Source: Burkholderiaceae bacterium (GTDB taxonomy: Bacteria; Pseudomonadota; Gammaproteobacteria; Burkholderiales; Burkholderiaceae_C). Taken from it: DNA of 64,000 bases. The notes beneath the pieces are model-generated. The model worked only from the letters and a program-made list of their open reading frames with translations, made no database searches and had not been told where the DNA came from. Position numbers and translations under genes: made by a program. Positions 28,913 through 37,970 of this stretch are shown here, in pieces (the stretch's first letter is position 1; each line of letters begins with the position of its first letter). Location: the NCBI GenBank assembly GCA_919902775.1, contig CAKKRJ010000012.1, forward strand, positions 162,560 to 226,559. The letters are read 5' to 3'.

Positions 28913-30349
28913 TCAGTGGCCAGCGCCATGGTGCGAACGGCCCTGGGGCTTGCGCGCGCTGCCTGCCGCAGACGGCGCAGGGGCAGCGCCTGGTGCGCGC
29001 GCCGCATTGGATGCGTTAGGCGCCTGGGGCGCAGGCGCCACCGGGCCGGTGTACTCATACGCCCGCGTGCCCGCCGGTTGCACGTAATCGCCGGGGTCGC
29101 TGTAATCGCCGCGCTTTTGCTCGGCCCGCACCTTGAGCGTGGTGAACATGCCGCCCATCTCAACAGGGCCATAAGGGCCGGTGCCCGTCATCATCGGGAA
29201 GGTGTTGGCAGGCAGTGACATCTCCATCTCGCCCATGTCGGCCATGCCGCGTTCACCCATGAGCATGTAGTCGGGGATGAGTTTCTGGATTTTTTGCACC
29301 AGACCCCGGTGGTCCACGCCGATCATGGTGGGCACGCCATGGCCCATGGCGCCCATGGTGTGGTGGCTCTTGTGGCAATGCATGGCCCAGTCACCGGGCT
29401 CGTTGGCCACAAATTCCAGCTGGCGCATCTGGCCCACCGCCACATCGGTGGTCACTTCGGGCCAGCGCGCGGTGGTGGGCACAGGTCCGCCGTCGGTGCC
29501 CGTGACCTCGAACTCGATGCCGTGGATGTGCACCGGGTGGTTGGTCATCGTCAGGTTGCCCACGCGCACCCGCACCCGCTCATTCAGGCGTGCAACCAAG
29601 GGGCTGATGCCAGGAAACACCCGGCTGTTCCAGCTCCAGATGTTCTGGTCCAGCATGGTGTTCACGTTGGGGGTTTTGGCACCGGGCGTCACATCGAACG
29701 CGTTGAGCAGGAATGCGTAATCACGGTCCACCTCGGCAATCAGCGGATGCGGGGCTTTGGGATGGGTGATCCACAAGCCCATCATTCCCATGGCCATTTG
29801 CGTCATCTCGTCGGCGTGCGGGTGGTACATGAAGGTGCCCGGCCGGCGCACCACGAATTCGTACACGAACGTCTTGCCCACCGGAATCTGCTTTTGGTTC
29901 AGACCGCCCACACCGTCCATGCCGTTGGGCACACGCTGGCCATGCCAGTGCACGGTGGTGTGCTCAGGCAAGTGGTTGGTCACAAAAATGCGCACCCGGT
30001 CCCCCTCGACCACCTCGATGGTGGGTCCGGGGCTTTGCCCGTTGTAGCCCCACATGTTGACCACAAAGCCCGGCGCCATTTCGCGCACCACCGGTTCGGC
30101 CACCAGATGGAATTCCTTGACCCCGTCTTTCATGCGAAACGGCAAGGTCCAGCCGTTCAGGGTCACCACCGGGTTGTAAGGACGGCCGGCGCCCGTGACC
30201 CCCGGCGGCGTCCACGGCGGGGCCGTGTCGGGACGGGTCTGCATGACGGGCTCGGGCAAGCCCGCCAGCGCGCTGCGGCTGACGGACGTGGTGGCGACAG
30301 CGACACCGGCTGCTGCCATGGCTTGGTGAAAAAAATCTCGGCGTTGCAT
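28913..30349 (-). CDS. Multicopper oxidase (copper tolerance type)
   Basis: A 478-residue periplasmic oxidase. A Tat/Sec-type signal (MQRRDFFHQAMAAAG) is followed by cupredoxin domains. Copper ligands are HWHG, YHPHAD, HPVHIHGIEF and HCHKSHHTM, giving the type 1, 2 and 3 sites. A Met-rich loop (DEMTQMAMGMMG) and a His-rich C-terminus are seen. It probably oxidises Cu(I). The ATG at 30349 is 2 bp after the upstream gene stop; a 38-residue upstream extension in that gene is rejected. Confidence 0.92.
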   Translation of the reverse strand: MQRRDFFHQAMAAAGVAVATTSVSRSALAGLPEPVMQTRPDTAPPWTPPGVTGAGRPYNPVVTLNGWTLPFRMKDGVKEFHLVAEPVVREMAPGFVVNMWGYNGQSPGPTIEVVEGDRVRIFVTNHLPEHTTVHWHGQRVPNGMDGVGGLNQKQIPVGKTFVYEFVVRRPGTFMYHPHADEMTQMAMGMMGLWITHPKAPHPLIAEVDRDYAFLLNAFDVTPGAKTPNVNTMLDQNIWSWNSRVFPGISPLVARLNERVRVRVGNLTMTNHPVHIHGIEFEVTGTDGGPVPTTARWPEVTTDVAVGQMRQLEFVANEPGDWAMHCHKSHHTMGAMGHGVPTMIGVDHRGLVQKIQKLIPDYMLMGERGMADMGEMEMSLPANTFPMMTGTGPYGPVEMGGMFTTLKVRAEQKRGDYSDPGDYVQPAGTRAYEYTGPVAPAPQAPNASNAARAPGAAPAPSAAGSARKPQGRSHHGAGH

Positions 30350-30351
30350 GG

Positions 30352-31731
30352 TCAGTGTCCTGTGCTGTTGGTGTTGGAGGGACTGGGCGTGCCAGCCGCA
30401 TCGGTGCTGGCCGAATAAGGCAAACCAGCCAGCACGGCCATCAGGTCGGCCTGCGCCAGCCATGCCTGGCGTTGCGCTTGCAAGGCCGCATCCACGCGTT
30501 CGGTCCGAGTGCGGGCACTGGCCAGCAGATCCCAGGTGCTTTGGAGCATGCCGTTGTAACGCAGCGCCGTTTCTTGCGTGAGTTCATTGTGCAAACGCAG
30601 CACTTCGGCCCGGCTGGTGTGCGCGTTCTGGCGCGCCAGCTTGTAAGCGGCCACCGCCACCTGCACATCGGCACGCACCTGGCGCGCCAGACGATCGGCC
30701 TGGGTGCGGGCCTGCCAGGCGTTTTCAAAGTCATGCCCCCAGCGCATGGTGCGGGGGTCCCACACCGGCACATCCTGTCCGGCCTGCGCGTTCAGTGCAT
30801 TTTGAGCCGCCTGCAAGTCGGTGGCACTCAAGCCCAAACCGGCCATCAAGCGCCGCGCCTGCACGTCTTGCAACCCCCACTGCACATGCGCCTGCAAGGC
30901 CTGCGCCTGCAAGGCGGCCACATCGTCCAGCTTCAGACTGAGCTGGTCGCCAGCCCCGTCCCCGGTTGACCCCACCAGCCCAGCAGCGGGCAAATCAAGC
31001 GGCAAATAGGCCGGCAATTGCTGCGCCAGCGCCTGCAGCGTCATGCCGGCACCGATGCGCTGCCACAACGCGTTCAGCGCGCGCTCGGCTTGCCATTCGG
31101 CGTTGGCCAAACGGCTGTGGGCATCCCACAGCGGCAGCTCTTCCTGGATTTGCCGCACGCGGCTCCAGTTGCCCACCTGCGCCATGCGCTGCGCCAGCTC
31201 GGCGCCCGCTTGCGCCACCGCCAGAATGTCACGGCTGTGCGCCACCGACTGGCGCGCAGCCACCGCATCGACCCATTGTTTTTGCACCGCCCAGCGCAGC
31301 GCCGCGGCCTGCTGGCGTGTTTCGGCGATGTCCTGCGCACCCATGCCCGGCTTGATCCAGGGCGTCTGGTCTTGCATGGCCAGACGGGTGGCGCGCGCCA
31401 AGGTGAGTTGGCCTGCATCTGGATGCACGGGCGCAGTGGAGGACTGCGGCGTGTTTTTTTGCTCCCAACGCAGCACATCGGCATGGCCTCGCGGGAACTG
31501 GGCCACCGCGCGGTTGGCGTCTTGCCAACCAAGCGCTGCGCCACGCGTGGGGGCAGACGCATCCGGCGGCACGGGCACAGGAACGGTCGGCTGCGCGCCA
31601 TGGACATGCGCGGAAGCAGGGGCCGACGGGGTGGACACCTGGGCCTGCGCCGAGGCCGTAGACCACACGCACGCCAGCAGCGCAGCGCCTGAGGCCCAAA
31701 GGCCCAAGGCGCGTTTGAAAAAGTGGGACAT
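30352..31731 (-). CDS. TolC-family outer-membrane efflux protein (copper operon)
   Basis: A 459-residue exported protein. A signal peptide ends near ASAQAQ. The mature part is rich in long Ala/Gln helices (AQRMAQVGNWSRVRQIQEELPLWDA and RADVQVAVAAYKLARQNA), the pattern of TolC/CusC outer-membrane proteins. It has His-rich residues near the start of the mature chain. No RND pump or adaptor gene is adjacent, so it may work with the oxidase module or with a pump elsewhere. Confidence 0.72.
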   Translation of the reverse strand: MSHFFKRALGLWASGAALLACVWSTASAQAQVSTPSAPASAHVHGAQPTVPVPVPPDASAPTRGAALGWQDANRAVAQFPRGHADVLRWEQKNTPQSSTAPVHPDAGQLTLARATRLAMQDQTPWIKPGMGAQDIAETRQQAAALRWAVQKQWVDAVAARQSVAHSRDILAVAQAGAELAQRMAQVGNWSRVRQIQEELPLWDAHSRLANAEWQAERALNALWQRIGAGMTLQALAQQLPAYLPLDLPAAGLVGSTGDGAGDQLSLKLDDVAALQAQALQAHVQWGLQDVQARRLMAGLGLSATDLQAAQNALNAQAGQDVPVWDPRTMRWGHDFENAWQARTQADRLARQVRADVQVAVAAYKLARQNAHTSRAEVLRLHNELTQETALRYNGMLQSTWDLLASARTRTERVDAALQAQRQAWLAQADLMAVLAGLPYSASTDAAGTPSPSNTNSTGH

Positions 31732-31805
31732 GCCAATTTCCTTGAACGAACAAACACCGCATCGGCCAGCCCCAACGGCCAGCAGACGCACCTGGGGTGT
31801 GAAGT

Positions 31806-32246
31806 TCAGGAAATGGGGGGTTTGATCAACGGCGACAACACCATGGCCGCCTGTGGCTGCGGCACGGTCTCAGGCACTGGCTGGGCTTGAACCACCGCCA
31901 GTCCCCATGGCCAAACCATGAGGTTGGCACTTTGGTGGCAAACGCCACACAACTGGCAACCGCCATCGTGGCAATCGGCCTTTGACGCAGCCGCATCGAC
32001 CGCCGTGTTGGGCACTTCATGCAACTCATGCAATGCATGCGCTTCATGCATCTTGTGCGCCGATCCCGCCACCGCCATGTCCATGAACTCGTGGCCAGCG
32101 TGCCCCGCATCCGCGTGTGACGCCAGACTGGCACTGACAGGAGCTTCAAGGGGGTACGCAAGGCCTTGTGCCATGGGCATCCACACGCCCGCCAACAGCC
32201 GCAAAGGCATGAGGCACAGCAAGAAGCAAAGGAACAATCGGCGCAT
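31806..32246 (-). CDS. Small Cys/His-rich exported protein, first gene of the copper operon
   Basis: A 146-residue protein not firmly recognised. A signal peptide covers about residues 1-22. The mature chain has many His and Met residues (HADAGHAGHEFMDM, HKMHEAHALHELHE) and a Cys cluster (CHDGGCQLCGVCHQ), suggesting metal binding. Similar small proteins occur in copper loci. It starts the five-gene operon, 74 bp before the TolC-like gene. Function beyond metal handling is not claimed. Confidence 0.6.
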   Translation of the reverse strand: MRRLFLCFLLCLMPLRLLAGVWMPMAQGLAYPLEAPVSASLASHADAGHAGHEFMDMAVAGSAHKMHEAHALHELHEVPNTAVDAAASKADCHDGGCQLCGVCHQSANLMVWPWGLAVVQAQPVPETVPQPQAAMVLSPLIKPPIS

Positions 32247-32277
32247 GGTCAAATCATAAGCGAATACTTGGCACGGG

Positions 32278-32304
32278 CATTCGCGCGCGGGGGCGCTCCC
32301 ACAA
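32278..32304. repeat. REP-like element, half copy
   Basis: CATTCGCGCGCGGGGGCGCTCCCACAA matches one arm of the dispersed palindrome found at 10061. It lies in the gap between the chemoreceptor stop and the copper operon start. Confidence 0.7.
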
Positions 32305-32318
32305 GGTTCAGGGGGCCA

Positions 32319-34250
32319 TCAAACCGTCTGAAACCGGTCCACTTCAATCCGGGTGGATTCGGCAATGCGTGACAACTCCATCACCGAAGCGGTGATTTCT
32401 TCGGTGGCCGACGCATTGCCTCGGGCGATCATGTCCACACTGGTGAGGTTGGCATTGATCTCATCCACCGCCCTGCTTTGCTGCTCCAAAGCCGCCGAAA
32501 TGCGGCGCAGCATTTCATCGGTTTCCTGAGAGCCAATCTCGATCAGGTTCATGTCTGCGCTGACCGCGTCCACAGCAGCGACCGCGCGCGCGGTTTCCAA
32601 AACAGCTTGCTGCACCAATTGCGCAATTTCCTTGGAGCTTTCCGCACTGTTGACCGCCAGTTTGCCCACTTCATCCGCCACCACCGCAAAACCCTTGCCA
32701 TGCTCGCCGGCACGCGCCGCCTCGATGGCGGCATTGAGCGACAACAGATTGGTTTTGTTGGCGATCTTTTCAATCACCTCGGTAATCTTGTTGATCTTTT
32801 CGGAGTTGACCGCGATGTTGTTGACCACTTCCACCATCTTCTCGATCTTCATCAGACCGTCACGCATCACGACCACCGAATGACGTGACTTCTGACTGGC
32901 TTGTTCTGTGTTGCGCGACACGTCCAACACCGAGGCCGCCGTCTGACGCACAGCCACCGCCACTTGGCTGATGGCATGCGTCTGGTTTTGCACGCCGTCC
33001 GCAATCTGCCCCACGGCGTGACTGGACTCCGACGCGGCGACAGACACCTGGCGGGCATTGCTGCGAATGGCTTGCATCGCATCGCCCAAAGACTTGAGCG
33101 ATTGGTTCAGGTTGTTCTTGAGTTCGTTCAAATCACCCTGACCTTGTGCGGTCACGCGCACCGCCAGATTCCCCTGCGCCACGGCGGCCAAGGTGCGCCC
33201 CACATCGCCCAGCATGCCGTCGAGTGCCAGCATGGTTTGCTGGGCTTGCTTGACGGTATGGGCATAGGCGCCTTGTGCGCTCACTTCCAGGCGCATGGAA
33301 AAATGACCCGAGCTCAATGCCCCCATCATCTTGTCCAAGCCGGTCATGGTGCTTTCGATCCGATCGATGGCGTCGTTCACCGACGTCTTCATCTCGGCCA
33401 GATCGCCACGCAAATCTGCGCTGATTTTTTGGCTGAAATCGCCTGCAGCCACCGCCGTCACCGCCCGGTTGACTTCACTCACCCCATCGTTGATCGATTG
33501 CAACAAGACGTTGACCGAGTCGGCCGTGCGCCCGACCTCATCGCCGGTTTCGCGCTTCAGGCGCATCGACAAATCACCCGTGCGCGCGATATCCGACAAA
33601 CGGGTTTGCATGTTCTGCAAAGGCCGCGCTATGCGCCGCCCAGCAAGCAAGGCAATGAGCAAGCCCAACACCACCGCCACCAGCAAGACAATCGCTTGGC
33701 TGCTTTGCATGAAGCTCAGCGTCTCGTAGAGTTCGCGCTGCGTTTTTTGCTCGGTCATGCGACTGAGCGCGCTGCCGCCTTGCAAAGTCACCACCAAATC
33801 TTCATACGCCTTGTCAGCGCCCTGCAGCATCATGGCCCCCAAATTCGGGTCCGACGTGGCGGCGTCATACGCGTCACGGACCTTGGCCTCGTAGGCGTCC
33901 AGCAAAGCCAACAGTTCTTGGGTTTTAGGGCGCTTGTCGGACTCGTAGGTCCGCTCCATCTCGTCCATGAGGGTCAACTGCTCGGCCACCACCTGCTCGG
34001 CCTTGGCATCATTTTTGATGCTGATCAGGGCCAGACTGCGGTAAACCGCCGCATGCATGGCATGCACGCCGGCCTCGGCCTCTTGGGCCATTTTCCCATC
34101 CGAAGAGGCCGCGTTGAAGGCCTGGACCAGTCTTTCCAGCTCCGATGTATTGCGGCTGCTGAACAAGCCAAAAAACACCAGCAACAAAGCAATGACCGCC
34201 GGAGCGACCATGATTTTCGCGGCAATACCCCAAGACTTGGAAGAAGACAT
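32319..34250 (-). CDS. Methyl-accepting chemotaxis protein
   Basis: A 643-residue chemoreceptor. TM1 lies at about residues 10-30, a helical periplasmic domain of about 150 residues follows, and TM2 is near residues 187-207 ([18 protein letters not shown]). HAMP domains follow ([18 protein letters not shown]), apparently more than one in tandem. The conserved signalling hairpin is [20 protein letters not shown]. It lies 61 bp after a gene for a soluble Cache protein on the same strand, which may be its ligand-sensing partner. Confidence 0.93.
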   Translation of the reverse strand: MSSSKSWGIAAKIMVAPAVIALLLVFFGLFSSRNTSELERLVQAFNAASSDGKMAQEAEAGVHAMHAAVYRSLALISIKNDAKAEQVVAEQLTLMDEMERTYESDKRPKTQELLALLDAYEAKVRDAYDAATSDPNLGAMMLQGADKAYEDLVVTLQGGSALSRMTEQKTQRELYETLSFMQSSQAIVLLVAVVLGLLIALLAGRRIARPLQNMQTRLSDIARTGDLSMRLKRETGDEVGRTADSVNVLLQSINDGVSEVNRAVTAVAAGDFSQKISADLRGDLAEMKTSVNDAIDRIESTMTGLDKMMGALSSGHFSMRLEVSAQGAYAHTVKQAQQTMLALDGMLGDVGRTLAAVAQGNLAVRVTAQGQGDLNELKNNLNQSLKSLGDAMQAIRSNARQVSVAASESSHAVGQIADGVQNQTHAISQVAVAVRQTAASVLDVSRNTEQASQKSRHSVVVMRDGLMKIEKMVEVVNNIAVNSEKINKITEVIEKIANKTNLLSLNAAIEAARAGEHGKGFAVVADEVGKLAVNSAESSKEIAQLVQQAVLETARAVAAVDAVSADMNLIEIGSQETDEMLRRISAALEQQSRAVDEINANLTSVDMIARGNASATEEITASVMELSRIAESTRIEVDRFQTV

Positions 34251-34311
34251 GCAGTAACCCTAACGCAAGAAAAAGACCTGCCAAGGCAGGCCCAATTGCC
34301 CCCTGAGGGGC

Positions 34312-34773
34312 TTATTTGTAAACACCACCACACACGGCGGTTTCACCCAATTTTTCGCAATACATCTGCTTGGGCAGCACTTTTTTGGTCAGTGGATCGG
34401 TGAATTTGTAGTCTTGCCAGAATTTGCCTTTGGACTTGGCCAACTCCACACGTTCACGCACGAACTCTTTGCCATCGGGATCTTTCAAACCCATGAGGTC
34501 TTTGCCCACTTGTTTGGGGTTTTGGCCGTGCGCCAGGGGAAAGCCTTTCATGTCGTACACCACCAAATACAGATCTTTGCTCACAAAGGTCTTGTTGGGT
34601 GCGGTCATTTCCACATAAGCCGCATCACCTTTGGCCTTGATGGCCGCAATGCCCTTGGCCACCATGGCCACGGCCTCGTCTTTGGTTGCGCGATCTTGCG
34701 CGTGCACCAGGGTGGGGGCAGCTGCCAGCACGCAGGCACCGAAAGCAGACATCAGGGAGACAGACAGTTTCAT
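34312..34773 (-). CDS. Exported single Cache-domain protein
   Basis: A 153-residue periplasmic protein. A signal peptide ends near TLVHAQ. The rest resembles a small Cache_2 sensor domain (YLVVYDMKGFPLAHGQNPKQVGKDL then GKFWQDYKFTDPLTKK). It has no membrane anchor or signalling domain of its own. The ATG at 34773 is chosen because it begins a clean signal peptide. It sits directly upstream of the chemoreceptor, so it may be a soluble ligand-binding partner; this is inferred. Confidence 0.82.
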   Translation of the reverse strand: MKLSVSLMSAFGACVLAAAPTLVHAQDRATKDEAVAMVAKGIAAIKAKGDAAYVEMTAPNKTFVSKDLYLVVYDMKGFPLAHGQNPKQVGKDLMGLKDPDGKEFVRERVELAKSKGKFWQDYKFTDPLTKKVLPKQMYCEKLGETAVCGGVYK

Positions 34774-35127
34774 GGGAGGCCTCTTTTCAATCAAAGGGTT
34801 CAATGGGAAAGCAAACAGCCCATTTTTCAATGGGCGCATGGGTGTCGTTGACTCATGAAGACAACGCATCACCGCGCAGGTGATTTCTTCAAATACAGCC
34901 GCGTGATCCTGTGCCATGCGGTGGCGACAAGCCCACAAGGTTCGTCAGCACGACGATGGCACCAGCATCGAATTTGTAAAAAAAATCGACATTAATCACA
35001 AGATTGACATTATCACGATTTTAAGAAAATTTGATCATTTTATTGATAATTGATGCAGGGATTAACCCCATCCAAACGCAGCAATCTGAGTCCCTCCGAC
35101 CTCCGTTTCACCGCAGGGACGCTTCGT
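34774..35127. other. Intergenic region, AT-rich, no gene
   Basis: No supported gene. Bases 34975-35055 are strikingly AT-rich for this genome and should contain the promoter of the Cache-chemoreceptor pair on the minus strand. A TTGACA is present on the plus strand at about 35004, but no plus-strand gene follows. Confidence 0.5.
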
Positions 35128-36663
35128 TCAATCCCGCAACCGCTGCAGCAAGGCCCCCGTGGAGGCGTCCAGACCCGCCACATCGCCCGACAGCATGCGC
35201 GCATGGATGTCTTTGGCCAGCACCTTGCCCAGCTCCACACCCCATTGGTCAAAACTGTTGAGGCCCCACACCGAACCGCTGACAAACACACGGTGCTCCT
35301 GCAAGGCGATCAGTGCGCCCAGACTGGCGGGCGTGAGTTCTTCCAGCAGCAAGAACGTGCTGGGCCGGTTGCCGGTGAAGTGCTTGTGGCCCCCCGCATC
35401 CGACTGGCCCAGCATCAGCGCCTGCGCCTGCGCGATCGCGTTGGCCAGCAGCAGTTCGTGGTGGTCTTTCAACTGGTGCGTGGGCTTTTTCACGGCGATG
35501 AACTCCAGCGGCACGGTGTCGGTGCCCTGGTGCAGCATCTGGAAGTAAGCGTGTTGGCCGTTGGTGCCCGGCTCGCCCCACAACACGGGGGATGTGCCGT
35601 AGGGCAGCGCATGGCCGTTGCGGTCCACGCGCTTGCCGTTGCTTTCCATCTCCAGCTGCTGCAAATAGGCCGGCACCCGGCGCAAGGCGCTGTGATAAGG
35701 CGCAATGGAGCGGCTGGTGTAGCCCAGAAAATTGCGGTACCAGACATCCAGCAGGCCCAGACGGACCGGCAAATTGGCCTTCAGCGGTGCGTTCTGAAAA
35801 TGCTGGTCCATAGCGTGCGCCCCGGCCAGCAAGTCTTGGAAGCCCTGCGCGCCAATGGCCATTGCCACCGGCAAGCCGATGGCCGACCACAGCGAATAGC
35901 GCCCCCCCACCCAGTCCCAAAAACCGAACGTGGTGGTGATGCCGAACGCGGCCGCAGCGCCCACGTTGGTGGTCAGGGCCGCAAAGTGGTGGGCCACATC
36001 GGTGCCGCCTTGCGCCTTGAACCAGCCCAGCGCAGAGCGGGCGTTGGTCATGGTCTCGATGGTGGTGAAGGTTTTGGAGGCGATCAAAAACAAGGTGTTT
36101 TCGGCCTTCAGACCCCGCAGCAGCGCCGCCAACTCATGCCCATCCACATTCGACACAAAGTGAAAGCGTTTGCCCGGAATCACCCTGTCCTGCATGGCCA
36201 GCACCGCCATTTGCGGCCCCAGGTCCGAGCCCCCAATGCCAATGTTCACCACATCGGTGATTTGCGCATCGGCGCGGACCCGCTCGGCATAGGCCAGCAT
36301 GGGTTTCAGCGTGCCGTGCACCAGCGCCAGTGGCTCAGCCAGGCTACCTCCCAAAGTGCCTTCGGGCTGGCGCAGCAGCCAATGCATCACGGCGCGGTCT
36401 TCGGTGTGGTTGATGTGCTCACCGCGGAACATCGCATCGCGGTGCGCCGCCAGCCCGGTCTGGCGGGCCAACTCTTGCAGCAGCGCTTCGGTGGCGGCGT
36501 CCACATGGTTTTTGGACAAATCGGCAAACACATGGGGGGCCGCTTGACTCAGGCTGGACGCACGCGCGGCATCCGCCGCAAACGCAGCGCGCAAATCAAA
36601 GCCCGCAAAGCCCTGCGCATGCAGTTGCAGGTTTTTCCAGGCGGGGGTCAAGTCACAACGCAT
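35128..36663 (-). CDS. pgi: Glucose-6-phosphate isomerase
   Basis: Interconverts glucose 6-phosphate and fructose 6-phosphate. It has 511 residues. Signature segments include NIGIGGSDLGPQM and GGRYSLWSAIGLPVA, with the C-terminal FDQWGVELGKVLA. It is near tal, zwf and hexR, so glucose 6-phosphate metabolism genes are clustered on both strands here. Confidence 0.97.
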   Translation of the reverse strand: MRCDLTPAWKNLQLHAQGFAGFDLRAAFAADAARASSLSQAAPHVFADLSKNHVDAATEALLQELARQTGLAAHRDAMFRGEHINHTEDRAVMHWLLRQPEGTLGGSLAEPLALVHGTLKPMLAYAERVRADAQITDVVNIGIGGSDLGPQMAVLAMQDRVIPGKRFHFVSNVDGHELAALLRGLKAENTLFLIASKTFTTIETMTNARSALGWFKAQGGTDVAHHFAALTTNVGAAAAFGITTTFGFWDWVGGRYSLWSAIGLPVAMAIGAQGFQDLLAGAHAMDQHFQNAPLKANLPVRLGLLDVWYRNFLGYTSRSIAPYHSALRRVPAYLQQLEMESNGKRVDRNGHALPYGTSPVLWGEPGTNGQHAYFQMLHQGTDTVPLEFIAVKKPTHQLKDHHELLLANAIAQAQALMLGQSDAGGHKHFTGNRPSTFLLLEELTPASLGALIALQEHRVFVSGSVWGLNSFDQWGVELGKVLAKDIHARMLSGDVAGLDASTGALLQRLRD

Positions 36664-36723
36664 AAAGGTCTTTCAGGGAGTGGGCGTTTGCAGGGGCTGC
36701 AAATTTTTGCAGGTCGGCGGCGC

Positions 36724-36776
36724 GATCCCACAAGGGTTCGGTTTTTTTGTAGGAGGTCGCCCCTGCGGCCGAAGGC
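36724..36776. repeat. REP-like element, diverged copy
   Basis: ATCCCACAAGGGTTCGG, a T7 run, and then TTGTAGGAGGTCGCCCCTGCGGCCGAAG (36738-36765 approx.) match both arms of the dispersed palindrome. It lies between tal and pgi. Confidence 0.7.
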
Positions 36777-36860
36777 TGTTCTTTCAAAGGGTCTTTACCT
36801 GGCCCACATGTCGGGGCTGAAGCCACCGACCTACGGGGGAGACATGTCGCCAAGCTGGCT

Positions 36861-37808
36861 TCAAGCTTTCTTCATCAAGTCTTCGAGCTTGACGGCATCG
36901 GCGCAGAAGGCACGAATGCCTTCGGCCAGCTTCTCGGTGGCCATCGCATCATTATTCAGCGCCAGGCGGAAAGCCGCTTCGTCGTAGTGCACGGCGGGCA
37001 AGTCCATGCCGTGGGCAGCCTGGGCGTCCAGCGCCAGGGCCAAAGGCGCGTCGGTGGCGGCCAATTGCGCCAGCAATTCGGGGCTGATGGTCAGCAAGTC
37101 GCAACCTGCCAGCGCGGTGATCTGGCCGATGTTGCGGAACGATGCCCCCATGACCTCGGTGGCGATGCCGTGCTTTTTGTAATGGTTGAAGATGGCCCGC
37201 ACCGACTGCACGCCGGGGTCGTTGGCACCCGCTTGGGCAGCTTCGTCCCAGGCGGCACCGGCGGTCTTTTTGTACCAGTCGTAAATGCGGCCCACAAAAG
37301 GCGAGATCAGCTGCACTTTGGCCTGACCACAAGCGACGGCCTGACAAAACGCGAACAGCAAGGTCAGGTTGCAGCGGATGCCTTCGCGCTCCAGTTCAGC
37401 GGCAGCCTGAATGCCCTCCCAGGTCGAGGCCACCTTGATCAGCACACGCGCACGGGCGATGCCCTGCGCCTCATACAAACCCATGATGCGGCGCGCGCGC
37501 GCCACGGTGGCGGCGGTGTCAAAGCTCAAGCGGGCATCCACTTCGGTGGAGACACGACCTGGAATGGTTTTCAGGATCTCGCTGCCAAAGCGGACCAGCA
37601 AGTGGTCCATCACCACATCCAGCGGCTGGCCGCGGTGGGCCGCCACGGTTTCGGCCAGCAGGGGGGCGTATTCGGGCTTTTGCACCGCCTTGAGGATCAA
37701 CGACGGGTTGGTCGTCGCGTCTTGTGGCTGGAACTGGGCCAACTGCTTGAAGTCGCCGGTATCGGCCACCACCGTGGTGAATTGTTTGAGGGCTTCGAGT
37801 TGGTTCAT
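36861..37808 (-). CDS. tal: Transaldolase
   Basis: Transfers a three-carbon unit in the non-oxidative pentose phosphate pathway. It has 315 residues. The N-terminal [12 protein letters not shown] and the Schiff-base lysine segment [15 protein letters not shown] are present. The ATG at 37808 ([10 protein letters not shown]) is chosen over an in-frame start 14 codons upstream. It diverges from zwf over a gap carrying an inverted repeat. Confidence 0.97.
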   Translation of the reverse strand: MNQLEALKQFTTVVADTGDFKQLAQFQPQDATTNPSLILKAVQKPEYAPLLAETVAAHRGQPLDVVMDHLLVRFGSEILKTIPGRVSTEVDARLSFDTAATVARARRIMGLYEAQGIARARVLIKVASTWEGIQAAAELEREGIRCNLTLLFAFCQAVACGQAKVQLISPFVGRIYDWYKKTAGAAWDEAAQAGANDPGVQSVRAIFNHYKKHGIATEVMGASFRNIGQITALAGCDLLTISPELLAQLAATDAPLALALDAQAAHGMDLPAVHYDEAAFRLALNNDAMATEKLAEGIRAFCADAVKLEDLMKKA

Positions 37809-37929
37809 GGCGTTCCGTCCAAGGGGTGAAAAATGGTGAAAGTGGTGCAAATACCGGCGCTACCACAGCGTGACCACTGAAATAAAGCACCGGACTTTGA
37901 AAGTCGGCTTGAATTATCTGTGAAACAAA

Positions 37930-37959
37930 GTTACATTACAAATCAATTTTTCATGTAAC
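37930..37959. promoter_or_regulatory. Inverted repeat in the tal-zwf control region
   Basis: GTTACAT (37930-37936) and ATGTAAC (37953-37959) form a 7-bp perfect inverted repeat with a 16-bp AT-rich spacer, ending 11 bp before the zwf ATG. The repressor gene hexR follows zwf, so this is a candidate HexR-family operator. Confidence 0.45.
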
Positions 37960-37970
37960 TCGAAAACATC

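Noticed and set aside
35004..35040. Plus-strand promoter (TTGACA) in the AT-rich gap before pgi
   Set aside because: No plus-strand gene follows; pgi is on the other strand.
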